Shown here piece after piece: positions 32,916 through 44,194 of a DNA stretch of 64,000 nt. A program made the translations under genes and the position numbers. The stretch is from positions 2,382,501 to 2,446,500 of the forward strand of contig JAJGBQ010000007.1 in NCBI GenBank assembly GCA_022457065.1, written 5' to 3'. Source of the DNA: Curvularia sp. ZM96 (Eukaryota; Ascomycota; Dothideomycetes; Pleosporales; Pleosporaceae). Each line of letters opens with the position of its first letter. The first letter of the stretch is position 1. The notes beneath the pieces were generated by a model. It was given only the letters and a program-made list of their open reading frames with translations, did not search any database and had not been told where the DNA came from.

Positions 32916-34691
32916 ATGACGTCACCTATATTAATTGTACTCGTCGCGACGTTGATCGTATGGGCGGCAGCTTGGTACCTGCTTCGACGCCAGCAACAAG
33001 CAGTAAGTATGCATGCCGAGGAGAGGTACCTAAAAATACCCCTCTAAATTCTTCAAGTTAGACCAGGCCATCAGCACTCGCTACGGTTGCTATCCAGCTC
33101 CACGGCTGCAAAACCAGCGGCCTCTTGGCCTTGATCGTCTGGTGCAAATCTTTCGAGCAGAGTCAGAGTCGCGCCTAATGGAGCTATTTTTATTTCATTT
33201 CCGGCAGACGGGAAGCACTTTAGAGCAAAGGTTGCTTGGTATCAAAGCATATGGCACGATAGATCCGGTTAACCTGGAAGCTATCCTCTCCACCCATTCT
33301 AGAGGTATGTATGTTACAGGATGGTAGTTTCCAAGAAATAACTTCTCTTTTAGACTTTGGGATTGGCTCGCGCGGACCCATTGCGCTTCCAATGTTCGGC
33401 GATAGTATCTTCACGCAAGAGGGGCCTGCTTGGAAACACTCACGTGACTTGTTGCGTCCGCAGCTGCAGTACAGACGTTACGAGAACCTTGAACTATTTC
33501 GTGTTGCTGTCAATGACTTAATACAGCTAATCGAAACGCACGGGGACACCATTGACCTCCAACCCCTCTTTTTCCGCCTGACGTTAGATACTACTACAGC
33601 CTTCCTTCTAGGCGAATCAACACAGAGTTTAAAAGACGCAAATGGTAGAAAACAGCACTCGTTTGCGACTGCATTCGACACAGCACAACGATGGGTCATG
33701 AAGAGGCTGAGACTCGCTGCGGTCTATTGGCTAATAGACAGCAGAGAATTCCGCCAGGCTTGCCGGGACATACATTCTTTTATAGATCAAATCATCTATC
33801 GCAATATTTCTAACCATTTGAAGAAAAACAGCTTCTTAAATTCTCTTGCACAAACTACTTCGGACCGAACTGCCCTTCGAGCGCAAGCGGTCAGCATGTT
33901 GGTTGCAGGGAGAGACACAACGGCTAGTCTCCTTTCCTGGACGTTGTAAGTTAGTGTAAGCAGATTGTTCTCGGTTGTTACTAACAGTAACTGTCTCTTG
34001 CTTGTTCGCCACCCGCAGGTGATGGAAAAGTTACGCGCAGAGATTGCGTGTGCTGAGCACTCGCATCTCAACCGAGACGACATTAGTAGGATGCCTTATC
34101 TTCAGAAAGTTCTGCAAGAAAGTATGCTCTACAAATTCAATTTTAAAAAACAGAGGGTCTGACAAGTCTACATAGCCTTGCGACTCTACCCGCCCGTTCC
34201 TGTCAATACGCGAACAGCCTTGAGGACTACGGTGCTCCCCACAGGCGGCGGGCCTACCCAAACAGACCCAGTCCTCATCCCCAAAGGTAGCTCTGTCGCA
34301 TTCAGTGTGTATAGCATGCATAGACGGGCCGACCTTTACGGTATGGATGCTGAGATATTCCGCCCGGAACGATGGGATGAAGATATGCCTCTTAAAAGTA
34401 ACTCTACATATCGCAAGTGGGGTTACCTTCCTTTTCTTGGTGGCCCAAGAAGATGCCTTGGAGGTGAGTATACACTTGGCTTCAGCTTCGCACCTTTGAC
34501 TAATGAGCATGCCGATAGCGGATTTTGCACTCACACAAGCTGGGTACACCGTCGTGCGTCTCCTCCAGCATTTTCCAACCCTAAAACTCCCAAATGAAGA
34601 AAGAGTTGAGATAGTTGGCGCTGAGAAACAAGGAGTAACACTCGTTCTATCTATTAAAGAAGGTTGCAAAGTTAAGTTCGGCACAATCTGA
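32916..34691 (+). CDS. Cytochrome P450, CYP52-like, six exons, apparently intact
   Basis: Exons 32916-33002, 33058-33304, 33354-33945, 33988-34121, 34176-34463 and 34519-34691 join in frame to 506 residues. The introns are 55, 49, 42, 54 and 55 bp, all GT-AG. An N-terminal membrane anchor (SPILIVLVATLIVWAAAW) puts it at the endoplasmic reticulum. The I-helix oxygen-activation motif AGRDTTAS lies near residue 297, ExxR is ETLR near 354, and the heme loop FLGGPRRCLG has its ligand Cys near 447. A PERW motif (FRPERWDED) is present. Such enzymes hydroxylate alkanes, fatty acids or secondary-metabolite intermediates using O2 and NADPH. Subfamily and substrate are inferred only from the heme-loop and FALTQAGY style. 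The 42-bp intron is short and its acceptor is the least certain. Confidence 0.85.
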
Positions 34692-35082
34692 GCCATGGTG
34701 TTTTTCGAAGTTGAGTGAATCGGCCGCGTTGTGATAGAAAGGCTAGCAATTGGTGATATTGGTTGTGCACATCTCGAGCTTTCTTCCAGGAAACAACTAC
34801 TCTATGAACACTGTAACTATACGATTATTGTAGACGCAACCACGGCGCTATAAAAAGTATACTTATCTAGAGATTGAATATAAAACTATAATACGTGTGG
34901 TAAGGACATCTCAGCGGGTTCCGATGCTGTGAAGAGAGAAGGTAACTATTATTGGTGGCCCATCACAAATCGATCAATGCTAGTAAACGGTACATCTTTG
35001 CAATCAGAGAGAATGTTTCTTTGCTATGATCTTCGAGATTTTTAGACTAACAACATAGCTGAAAAACGTTTTCTACAGCTGA
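34692..35082. other. Intergenic, no gene seen
   Basis: Separates the P450 stop from the paralogue relic; AT-moderate with no notable motif. Confidence 0.5.
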
Positions 35083-35540
35083 CTAAAGGCCACAGTTGTT
35101 GCAATAGGCGTCCCCACAATCTGTTTTCCCACAACCACAGGGCATAACACCACGTTTGAGGATAAGGAAAATATCCCAGTGACTATAGAATGTGTTGCAA
35201 ACGGCGCATGGACATGTGGCAGGAAGATAGTATTGAGGGAGTTGCCCCATCATGACACGATGGTCCATGATTCTATCTGACCATTGGTCATCTTCGTTAC
35301 GTTGCTATTTGTCTGACTTAGCAAGCATCATTGAGAAATTCTCAATAATCGATGATGCTGTTGTCAATAGAGCACGGAAATCTACACAATTCAGCCTAGA
35401 TAGTGCAGACAAAACATCACTGAATACAGATTACAGGCCTGCAATTATGAGCTTAATGCGATTAGGTCAAATTCGGTTTTTGCTGAGTGACAGCATGTGC
35501 CAGCAGATGTTTTCTAGACAAACGCGCTATACCTCTCATA
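35083..35540 (-). pseudogene. Decayed paralogue of the 31240-31905 protein
   Basis: On the minus strand, VDFRALLTTASSIIENF and then an in-frame TAG precede QWSDRIMDHRVMMGQLPQYY. A Cys-rich end follows (CPCAVC, CGCGKTDCG, CNNC) with a stop at 35083. It matches the intact gene at 31240-31905 around the MxGxLPQ segment and in domain order. It overlaps the tail of the hydrolase gene at 35514. The in-frame stops mark it as broken. Confidence 0.55.
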
Positions 35541-36605
35541 CTCCCGGTTGATATCAGTTCTTGGAGGCCATCTCCTGATTGGAGGGATCAGAGCTGCAGC
35601 AAAACCATCTCTAACGGCAGAATCGGATAGCTTTGGGTCTCTATCTTTGGGTTTTGTAACCATATCTTCATGTTCCTTCTGACTGTGCGCCCAGACCATT
35701 CTCACGGTATTCCAATAACGATCCGGCTCTACTTTTGCATGGCTAACGTGTTCAGAATGTTCAAAGATAGCCTCTGTTAAACATCCATTACGCTTGATTA
35801 ATTCACTTGCGTGCTCATATATGTCTTGCCACGCAACCAGAGTATCTCTCTTCGAATAAAGGTAGCATCTGGGAACTGTGAGGGGGAACAGATCTGGGTC
35901 AAGAAGCTCTCTCCTCGAGCGAGAAACAAGGTTATTCTTGTACCCCTTGAAAACGTGGTACACAACCCATACTAGTCCCAACACAACAACCGCTATTAAT
36001 TTCGCGAATTTCCTGAGGATAGGCGTCGGAGGGAATGATCTTGCTAGGGCGGAGCAGAGCCGCAAGAAGCGTGGATGACCAGGTGTGCTATCCATGCATA
36101 TCGCTGAAATAGGGAGTTGCGAACCAGTAATAGCACGATATGCTATTGCAAGTTCGCAACCTTTGTTGGCACCTCCTTCTGAGAACAAATGCAGCAAGAT
36201 ACCGCCTTTGCGTGATTGGGGCATCCCATAAAGATTCAAGATGTAATTGATTGCTGGGAGAAGGCGCTCACGCTTCCCTGCTGGACTTCTCCAGATAATA
36301 TCCTTTGCTGAAGTGGTGATAACGAGGATTCGAGATGTTGGAAAAATGGCGGCGTATTTTGATATGTATTTGGAAATATGCTGGCCATGGGCACCGGTCC
36401 ATGCCATGAGCACGATAAGACATGGTGATGAGCTGTCTTCTGATGGATTCGAAGTAGAAGGGCAAATATGCTCCCAGATCGCTGGAGCAATGGCGCGACA
36501 ACCTGGTATTGAGTTGTGTGGTACATTCACTTTTGCTGTCCCAGTCTTGGTTGGAGCTTCGGAACGTGCGAAGCGTTTAAGAAAGGTTAGAATGAAAGGC
36601 AGCAT
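35514..36605 (-). CDS. PaxU/TMEM53-type alpha/beta hydrolase (DUF829)
   Basis: A single open frame of 363 residues from ATG 36605. Family marks: IVLMAWTGAHGQHISKY near residue 65, nucleophile-elbow-like HLFSEGGA near 139-146 (Ser142), CMDSTPGHPR (Asp172), CYLYSKRDTLV (Asp254) and SEHVSHAKVEPDRYW (His286/289). A membrane segment lies at about 202-218. DUF829 proteins are called indole-diterpene biosynthesis protein PaxU-like in fungi, and TMEM53 in animals. Exact chemistry is not established. It is convergent with the P450, so a metabolic link is possible but not shown. No break is seen. Confidence 0.85.
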   Translation of the reverse strand: MLPFILTFLKRFARSEAPTKTGTAKVNVPHNSIPGCRAIAPAIWEHICPSTSNPSEDSSSPCLIVLMAWTGAHGQHISKYISKYAAIFPTSRILVITTSAKDIIWRSPAGKRERLLPAINYILNLYGMPQSRKGGILLHLFSEGGANKGCELAIAYRAITGSQLPISAICMDSTPGHPRFLRLCSALARSFPPTPILRKFAKLIAVVVLGLVWVVYHVFKGYKNNLVSRSRRELLDPDLFPLTVPRCYLYSKRDTLVAWQDIYEHASELIKRNGCLTEAIFEHSEHVSHAKVEPDRYWNTVRMVWAHSQKEHEDMVTKPKDRDPKLSDSAVRDGFAAALIPPIRRWPPRTDINREYERYSAFV

Positions 36606-38720
36606 CTCTGGCTAGAATGACAGTAGAGTACTCTCAAACTGATAAAAGATATAGCTCTTCCTATGCGTAAGGCAACCCTTATCTGTATTGAGGGACTGTT
36701 CCTTCTAAAAGTGTGCAGAGCCATGATCGCCGAGTTTGAAATGGGACGAAATTTGACTAAGCTTTGTTATGGACCATCATCACATAATGCAACCTAGCCA
36801 ATATGCGGAATCAACTAACTACTTCGTATGCATCCCCAGTAGTAGCTTTGTTAGTGCTTATGACAACCTGGTTTGTCTTGGCTGATGCAAACGAGAGAGT
36901 AAGGTTTCAAATCCTAGCTTCTGTTCCCCATTTCATCTATCGCAAACATTGCTCGTATTTTTAGATGATGAACATGTTCATCTTTTCACTCACGCTAGAA
37001 CGTGAATGGTAAGCACGATAATCTCAGGCATAGTTCGCTACAAATCAGCCCCACCCTTGCGAACTGTCTTTGCAGTACCAGTACGAAGCCATTAAAAACA
37101 GCAAGTGACAGATAGATAGACTTGTATTTCGTATCTTTTATATGCTCTTGCAGAAGAGATGGTTCGTTTTGTGCCATGGTACCATGTGATACACTCTCAT
37201 GCACTTGCAGCTTCCGGTTTCTATGAGCAGACGGTCTTTAATCCCACGCTAAGCCTCTATCGCTTAGTAGTGATCTTACCCAGATAGTACTAGTTTCTAC
37301 TAGCAATGCCATGGGTCGATATGCTTTCAGACGCTCAGACCAATCAAGATGTCATATCTATAGAGCCTAAGACTTTTCCAGATAAGCGTATGCCAGGCGG
37401 ATCCAGGTCCCGCGTGGGATGACAAGTAAGCCGCGTGTGCAAAGCAAATGCATGAGAGTGTAAAGTACGGACGTCAACTCGTCGTATGTCTAGTTTACGT
37501 AAGACGAACAACCAAATGTCAGGACTAATGACCTACAATAGTTCAGTAAAGCTACAGTCCGCTGCAGTCTTTCGGCTAGTCCATTGCTGCTAGCTGATCA
37601 CAAGTAATTTAGGATCAGTGGTACGACATAATGCTGACAGTTACATCCCAGCCTCGGATCATGGCTCTTCGGTAAAGGCTCAAAACTAGCATGATTTTAC
37701 CTCGTAACTTTGTTGAGTTCGCTAGCATTACTGTTTGAAACCCAGTGAAAGGTGCGTTCCTAGGCACGAGGATACGCTCCTTTACGAGACGGGCTGGTAG
37801 TTCAGAATGCTAGCTTTTTTGATGTGCAGAAACGAGTTTCCTTATTTCTATACGGTGATGACAGGCTATCCCTCTCTCAAGTCCGATGCAATCTTCAGTG
37901 CTGGTTTTGCTGTCGATTACCATATTAGCGATATCAAATGTCCCTTCGCTTGTTTCACTTCTCTAGTGTGCTTCTTGAACTGGAAGGCTGGCTAAAAATC
38001 ATGTCTAACGACGTTAATTTTCCTGAACTTTACACATTACTTCGACATACTTAGTCGCATGCATGCCGGGATCTCCGTAGTGTGGAAGAGTTTCGCCCAC
38101 AACTCGATCCACTGAGAGAGGCACCCATGTTTACTGAGCTGAGAGCGGCTAAAGACCCTTTCTAGACCGTGGGCGCAGGTCGGTGCTCTCGCCCACACGG
38201 CTTGCACTGCCGAAGACACTGCAAATCTCGCCAAAAGGTTCTTTGTAGTCATCCAGTAAGTTATGTAGCCGTCGTAGGCTGGCTATCAAGAAGCGTGCTT
38301 CGCCATGGCCATGTTGCGACTAAGTCTTTCCTGAGACCATTGACCCACCACGTTGATTACCGTGTCGCAATACACCTCCAAAACCAAGAGTCACATGCGT
38401 GATATAGTGGAGGGGGCTTAAAAGGGCCCCTGCTTGACAGGATGCATTGATGAGGTGATCTCTAGCTTCTTAACAGTCTCAGCTCCGCAGCGGCTGCAAA
38501 ATGAGAGGCAGATCTGGCCCCGTCGATCATATCGATGAGCCTAGATGAGCTCCTAGATGTTGCCAGATTAGAAACAATTTCAATACCGTCACGTGCTAGA
38601 CAGAATGGATAGTGGGGGCAGCTAATCACTTGACTGACCAGGTAACTTATAAAGAGTCCCATTAACCGTCGCTTATGAGAATATATCTTGAAATACATAC
38701 AATTGATCCTTCCAGAATCA
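36606..38720. other. Long intergenic stretch, no supported gene
   Basis: Frames at 36995-37204, 37807-37995 and 38037-38252 are short, without domains or splice partners I could join. A decayed coding stretch may lie near 38160-38330 but I could not identify it. Confidence 0.4.
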
Positions 38721-38724
38721 ATAA

Positions 38725-39699
38725 ATGGCTATATTGAATTTGGCGTTAGAAGACGGAGACCATGATCGCGTTGCAGCCGCTCGTCAACGTTTAGAGAAAG
38801 ATTTTACCGAACCTAGGCTTTTAGTAATCTTCCTTTTCCAAGATGTGCCAGAAATGCAAGCAGCCATTCAAATGATTGCTGACGGAAACATCCATTCTGC
38901 GCAGTTCTTCCGCGAACATCCATACAAAAGGACACTTTCAGCTCCGTTCCGCGACAGTCCCTTATCTGATTTTAAATGGGTTCCATATATGCTTTCTTTC
39001 CTGGATGACCTTATAGATGCATACAAAGGTGGCATTCCCTACATGCCACCGTTTGCGGAAGGTCATAAAGATTGGAAGACGCCAGAAGATAGACTGGTGG
39101 ATGATTTTGAGATCATTCACGCCGTGCTGTCTGCATGTCGCAGCGATAAAGCAAACGAGCAGGTCAGAGAAGCAGCAAATCACCCTCTGATTACTGCGAA
39201 TACTTGGGATGCTTTTGCGAAGCGATTGGCGAATCTCCAGCACGGGGAATGGCCCCAACCATTGTACGGATCAGTATGCAGAACCATCCTGACGGCTATA
39301 AGCGAACTTGAGAAACCACGTGTATTGCGCTATAGTGGTGTAAGCGCTCTGGGACTTGCACAGTTAGTACACATACTTGACGTCGAAGATCAGGATGAAG
39401 CTTTCCGTCGCGCATTTCGAATTCTGCTTTCTGTAATGGATTTTCATCTGATACGCAAAGCTCTATTATCGCTTGAAAGGCAAAATTTGGAGCGCTTTAG
39501 CCTCTGTATATGGTGGATGATACACGATACTTATGAAAGACTTTGGCATGAATACCATCATTATGTATTCGATGCTATTTGCGAGTTAGTAGGCTATCGC
39601 TGGCATGTCGTGGAAGAATGGTACAAAGGTCGCTGGATTGCTGAAGACCCGAGGTCTTGGGCAGCCCGTGAATACGGACAAAGCTATATACTGGAGTAA
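38725..39699 (+). CDS. Hypothetical 324-residue protein
   Basis: A single open frame starts at ATG 38725 (AATAAATGGCT) and stops with TAA at 39697-39699. The protein is acidic, rich in Trp and aromatic residues toward the C-terminus (WHVVEEWYKGRW) and mostly helical. It has no signal peptide or membrane segment. I do not recognise it; it may be a lineage-specific fungal protein. Length, start context and GC-balanced codon use argue that it is real. Its stop is 12 bp from a transposon end. Confidence 0.55.
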   Translation: MAILNLALEDGDHDRVAAARQRLEKDFTEPRLLVIFLFQDVPEMQAAIQMIADGNIHSAQFFREHPYKRTLSAPFRDSPLSDFKWVPYMLSFLDDLIDAYKGGIPYMPPFAEGHKDWKTPEDRLVDDFEIIHAVLSACRSDKANEQVREAANHPLITANTWDAFAKRLANLQHGEWPQPLYGSVCRTILTAISELEKPRVLRYSGVSALGLAQLVHILDVEDQDEAFRRAFRILLSVMDFHLIRKALLSLERQNLERFSLCIWWMIHDTYERLWHEYHHYVFDAICELVGYRWHVVEEWYKGRWIAEDPRSWAAREYGQSYILE

Positions 39700-39711
39700 T
39701 GTCCCTCCCTA

Positions 39712-40556
39712 CGTCACGCAAATCCCCCTGTGCCGCAAGAAAAGAAGGGTACTTTATCCTCGGGACACGTCATCTCTATACACGCGTTGTTTTTGTGCTC
39801 TCTTTATAGATAGGTCCTGTTTTTTCCTTCTTCTATAGGTGTAACTAAATATCTCTCCTTACAAAAATTACTATCTTATTGTTGAACCCGCGCTGATGCG
39901 CAAAAGACACCTTTTCTAGAGCAAAGTAGTAACACCGCTATAGATAACCTCTATTAAGCTGTATTGCACCTCCTGTACTTAAGAATAAATTTGCATGCAC
40001 CGAGGAAGCCTTTAGCCATGCTGTAGAGCTAATCCTAGCCCTTAGTGCGGCGTGGCGCTCATATTTACGCGTAATCGCCATCCCTGTTGGTACTTCTCCA
40101 GCGAGCAGCTTCCGCATATAATTAGTATAGGACCGCCTACGGCGTAATTTTCTTTAGGCTAAGCTTGTGGCTTTAAAGCCCTGTGGCTGTGTAAGCTCTA
40201 GAACCCTGTTAGTGAGTTAAAGATTACGTAGTAGTTAGCTTTGGCCTTATAATCACAATCTCTCTTGTGACATAATAACGCCTCGTTAGCCTAAAATATA
40301 GAATTAAACCCTATAGAAATCTTGCATGTATTATGCTATGATAGGGCTGTGGAGCTAATTAACCCTAGACTGGCTAGTACGGAATGCGCGATAATAGGAC
40401 TAAATATACTGTTATATTACTAACCGCCCTCCTAAGTTTGTAGAGAATAGCCTTAAGAATAAGCGTATTGAGATCGCGGTGCAGTACTAGCGAGATCGTG
40501 AGTTCTAAGATACTAAAATCGCAGGTTCTTTGCGGCACGGGGGGATTTGCGTGACA
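39712..40556. mobile_element. 845-bp TIR element with TA flanks, Tc1/mariner-pogo type
   Basis: The ends read CGTCACGCAAATCCCCCTGTGCCGCAA and, inverted, TTGCGGCACGGGGGGATTTGCGTGACA, about 27 bp with few mismatches. Both are flanked by TA (39710-39711 and 40557-40558). No long frame remains. A minus-strand stretch near 40060-40200 (MAITRKYERHAALR) is compatible with a decayed transposase but is not diagnostic. Confidence 0.75.
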
Positions 40557-41090
40557 TAGTTGTAAGGGCATTTCGATGAACTAACATCCCCCTCTAAGAC
40601 ATGTTATTGTATAAAGTCAATATTCTCAACATACATCGAAGCATAAGATTTAAAAAGGCCCTACATCTATCTAACGTCACTTTCTTGAGCCAATTAGCAA
40701 AGCCAGACCCTTCCTAGTTACTTGGGTCTCACTCACAGCCGAGCTTGGCCAGCGCGTTGTACCCTTCACACGTCGTTCGTCATTTTTTCGAGTTCTGTAG
40801 GGTGGTTGACTTCTTGATGGAATATTTTAAGGTTAACTATCTAGAGTGTTCGATTAGTGGGTGCGAGAAATATTGTGCTCGTCGAAGAATCAAGGAAACA
40901 CAACGTCCGTATCTGTGTGCCGAAAATGACTAATCGGATCGCAAAGGATATGAAAAGTTTATCATTCTTGCGATCCGATGCGTCATTTCCGTCACAGAGA
41001 TCCCGGCACACCGAGACGAACGTTACTGGACACCTATTTGCTGGCTATCACTACCAAATTTCACTATAACTCCCCCCCCCAATCTCATCA
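40557..41090. other. Intergenic, no supported gene
   Basis: Short frames only. A C9 run lies at 41070-41080, just 3' of the zinc-finger gene. Confidence 0.4.
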
Positions 41091-41093
41091 ATC

Positions 41094-42352
41094 TCAGGAG
41101 TCCGGCAACAGAAGGCGCATCTCTCCAAACCCCCATTCCTTCAGATGCTGTTGAACAAACTCAATACAACGTAAAAACGTCTGCTTTCCACCGTGACATG
41201 TCCCGCTTTCTAAATGCTGAGCTAATCCACTAAGAGTTGTGAATTGCTTTCTTCTTCCTCGCTTTTTTTCAGGCCTGCTAGAGCCAAATGAAAGGACGTT
41301 ACTCGGACAGAGGTAAACCTTGTCGCAGTGTACTGGTGAGATCATATGCTGTTGAAGAGCCTGCATTGTACCAAAGGATTTGCGCTTCTTTGGACAAAGT
41401 GGACAACGGATTTCGGACCCGATCTTGTTGACCACGTATCTCCTTCCCAGCGAAAGAAGGCTATCCTCAAGCGGCGAACAATCTACCAAACTCCCCCCAG
41501 ACTACCTTGAGAGTGTGTTGGTGTGACCAATGACCATCCATCCGAACTGTCATGAGACGTAATTGACCTCCCGGGATACGGAGGTAAGCGATGTGCCGAG
41601 AAATGAGTAGGGATCAAAGGTGTAAGTGTTGGGAGGGTGTGGATCATATGATCTTTGTCGTACAGTTGAATCATGTCGTAGATGTCATCTCGATCCATGC
41701 CTGAACAGCACTTTCCGCTTTCCAGATGGTGCAGCAGAGCCGACGGCGCACCGAACTTTCCTTTGCATCCCTCTCCCACAGGACAACTTAGAGCGCTGAG
41801 TGGCTTGTGCTTTATTGACTCACAATGTTGTTGGAGAGACTGAAGAGATGGAAACGTTCGCCGACATATTTTGCATGCCTGATAATCTGCCATCACTGCA
41901 TTGGCTGTTTGAGTCTTTCTTGCATTGCTATGGGGCTTCTGCTGGAGAGGCTTCCGATGGGCACGGCTCGCCATGTGTGCGTTTAGGGCATGGATATCTT
42001 TGAAGGAGATGTCACAGTTGCAACACCGGTACTCTGAAGCATGGAGCTCTGCCTTGCAGTGACTTTTCCAAGCACTCTGGCTTTCGAAGGGAAGGTCGCA
42101 TTCCGAACAGAAACCGTGCCCCGTGGTAATGCGGTGGTCTTCAAGGATGTCCAGGCGCTCGCAGAGCTTGCCGCAATAGCCACATTTGCGAATGATATAG
42201 TCGTACTGCATCAATAGGGGATGCCTGCAACTATCACTGCAGACGTGTGATGGGAAGTGCCCTCGCGCTCTCCGATGTTCGTCTAGATCAATCGCGTGCG
42301 TATAGGTGCGGCCACAGAAACACTGAAGAAGATTGGCTGAGTGGAGGGCCAT
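41094..42352 (-). CDS. Multi-C2H2 zinc-finger protein, one frameshift
   Basis: ATG 42352 opens the frame just before the first finger; the frame is open further upstream, but that extension lacks fingers. Finger-like units include CGYCGKLCERLDILEDH, CSECDLPFESQSAWKSH, CCNCDISFKDIHALNAH and CKICRRTFPSLQSLQQH, with two C2HC variants ending HHLESGKC and QHLESGTC. The open frame stops at 41483 while coding resumes one base away (VDCSPLEDSLL) and runs to 41094. The break lies in a G6 run near 41500 and one more G would join the parts, giving about 419 residues. The order and style match fungal proteins of unknown role; RNA or DNA binding is inferred. Confidence 0.7.
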
Positions 42353-42614
42353 TTTGACGATTAGCTTGATGGCAGACGTATCGTTCGTAGTGAGGTAGAA
42401 AAGGCAGTGGATGACCAGGAGTTGAACTGGAAGAACTACTTGTAGGTACATAGATTACCGTCGGCATTTTGTCAACTCCGAGAGCTTGCTACCGTGAAAC
42501 GCACAGTCTACATACCATACAGTATGATACTGCGCTATTGTTTTTCCCCAAAATACCTGGCAGGAGCCTCGCCTAAGCAGGCCATGCATGGAGTAATACT
42601 ACTGGAAGGCTAAT

Positions 42615-42900
42615 GACAAGTGGCGTTCCTGAAAGCGACCCACCCTATGTAGTTGTAGCGCTGACTGTACTACATCCTGACTATTTGACTTCTGACGGAC
42701 CCAGCCCATACGTACTAACGTCAGAGCGACCATCTCAAGCCTTGCGTTAGCCGTCTTATTCGTATAAAACCACTTGGGTGGGCCCACAAGTGGTGCATCT
42801 GTGCGAATATATTAATAGAATCTCTAGCCATGCTAACACATATTAGCTATTGTGGCAACGTCGCACACGTTGTTGTCGTGGGGTTTAGCACTGGCTTTGT
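42615..42900. repeat. Dispersed repeat, copy 1
   Basis: It shares with 52125-52390 a series of blocks in the same order: GTGG.GTTCCTGAAAG/CCGTTGAAAG, CCACCC, ACTTGGGTGGGCCC/GCTTGAGTGGGCCC, GTGCAT and ATTAATAGAAT, then a TGCTAAC-like segment. It has no coding content and is probably part of an old DNA element. Confidence 0.6.
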
Positions 42901-42956
42901 GAATGTAGAAGGACGCTAACATTGATCAGATGACCACAGGCGGTTTACCTCCAGTA

Positions 42957-43340
42957 CAGTCGTTAGCGATTGAGGCTTCACCCTTACACGCAGCTGCGCA
43001 GCGGTTTCGAACAGCCCCACCTTCCATGTGTTGGCACCTCGGCTGACCATGGGCTACTAGCGCGTGACCATGACTAACCTAATTAGGAACCAAGTTTAGA
43101 ACAGGTTGAGAACAAGTTCGAATCCCATTAAGAACGCTTTTTGAATATATTCCCAAGACCCTTCCCTAATAAACCCTTACCCTAGATACCAACCCTAACC
43201 TCTAAGCTAACCCTAATCCTAACGTCAAGCCGTGCGGCTTGACTATGGCGACCAATACGATTTATCAATCCTCAATTTTATGATGATTGGACTATTGGAA
43301 TGCTGCTTGCGGAGGTGAAGCCGCAATCGCTAATGATTGT
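42957..43340. mobile_element. TA-flanked MITE, copy 1, with inserted or expanded centre
   Basis: The left end CAGTCGTTAGCGATTGAGGC continues TTCACCCTTACACGCAGCTGCGCAG. The right end is GAGGTGAAGCCGCAATCGCT..., inverted with the left. It is the same family as the 194-bp MITE at 49565. The right tip is diverged. The centre is about 190 bp longer than copy 2 and contains the telomere-like repeats listed next. Confidence 0.7.
43160..43222. repeat. Degenerate telomere-like (CCCTAA)n tract
   Basis: ACCCTTACCCTAGATACC, then AACCCTAACCTCTAAGCTAA and CCCTAATCCTAAC occur in succession. CCCTAA is the usual fungal telomere unit. The tract is imperfect, so it is an interstitial relic, not an active end. 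Confidence 0.6.
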
Positions 43341-43789
43341 TCGTCGTGTGCTAGAGGTGCCTTGTCCGAATACCATAGTAATGCTAACGGTTCTGCCCTA
43401 GGCTTAATTAGGTTGTGGTTGGCAAACTTGAGCGTGGCCACTGCGTTGAGTTTGGTAGCACTATTTTTTCGACTGCGCAGTATACGACTTACTACGTACC
43501 GTAAGCCATGGCGGGTTTTTTTAAATCATTCATAGATACCTAGCGACTCTGCATTGTTCCGCACGCTATGGCAGCCGCATTACCCTTGCGGCTGCCACAT
43601 ATCGTTGCAAGGTTTCTAAGGTTTGCAGAACGTCTAAGATTTACTATTGTGGGCAATAAAAGTGTTGTGTTGAGGCTGCATCAGCGCATTTCTCCTGCGC
43701 CGCAGGAAAAGGTCTTTTGTAAAGAAGGCTATGAAGGTAGCAAGACTTTCGTATTTTCTATCTAGAGGACTATTTTCTACTCACAGGAA

Positions 43790-44194
43790 TCTGAGATACA
43801 TGGAATAGTAACTCGACGAAATTGTTTTACAGTATGCGTAGAAATATTCCAGGACAAAGTCAAAGAACCGGTTGTTTGTTCCGCTAGTACAGGGATTGTT
43901 CCGTTTCGGTTGAACGCAAGTTAAGGAACTTGTAAGAAAGTACAACTTGATTCCCCCACAACAAGAGTAAACAATGAAATCCATCCATCCGTATATTCTC
44001 ATTGCTTTCAGTTCTGCCATGCCGTCGTGCCATGCCGTCCATCCTGCCATCCCACGGATGGTGTGTCTTGGCGGATAGCGGTCACGTGATCCTTGCCCCA
44101 CAAGGGTTATCCTGCTGACAGTGAACCGAGTGAGATTTTCGACCACTCGTGGTCAGCAACTAGGGGAGAGTACTCTTGCGTGTTACTTGTGACA
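43790..44194 (-). repeat. Inverted partial Gypsy LTR
   Basis: The reverse complement starts TGTCACAAGTAACACGCAAG at 44194, then GACCACGAGTGG and GGATCACGTGACC as in other family LTRs. It loses similarity near 43790 before the LTR end. It is not RIP-mutated and belongs to the sub-family represented at 53966-54355. Confidence 0.6.

Noticed and set aside
34031..34696. 221-codon minus-strand frame
   Set aside because: Shadow of the P450 exons and introns on the other strand; no domain, and the P450 reading is complete.
43100..43130. tRNA-like GTTCGAATCCC
   Set aside because: The T-loop-like motif stands alone; no acceptor stem, D arm or anticodon arm can be folded around it.
43781..44146. 121-codon minus-strand frame
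   Set aside because: Lies within the inverted partial LTR; no domain.
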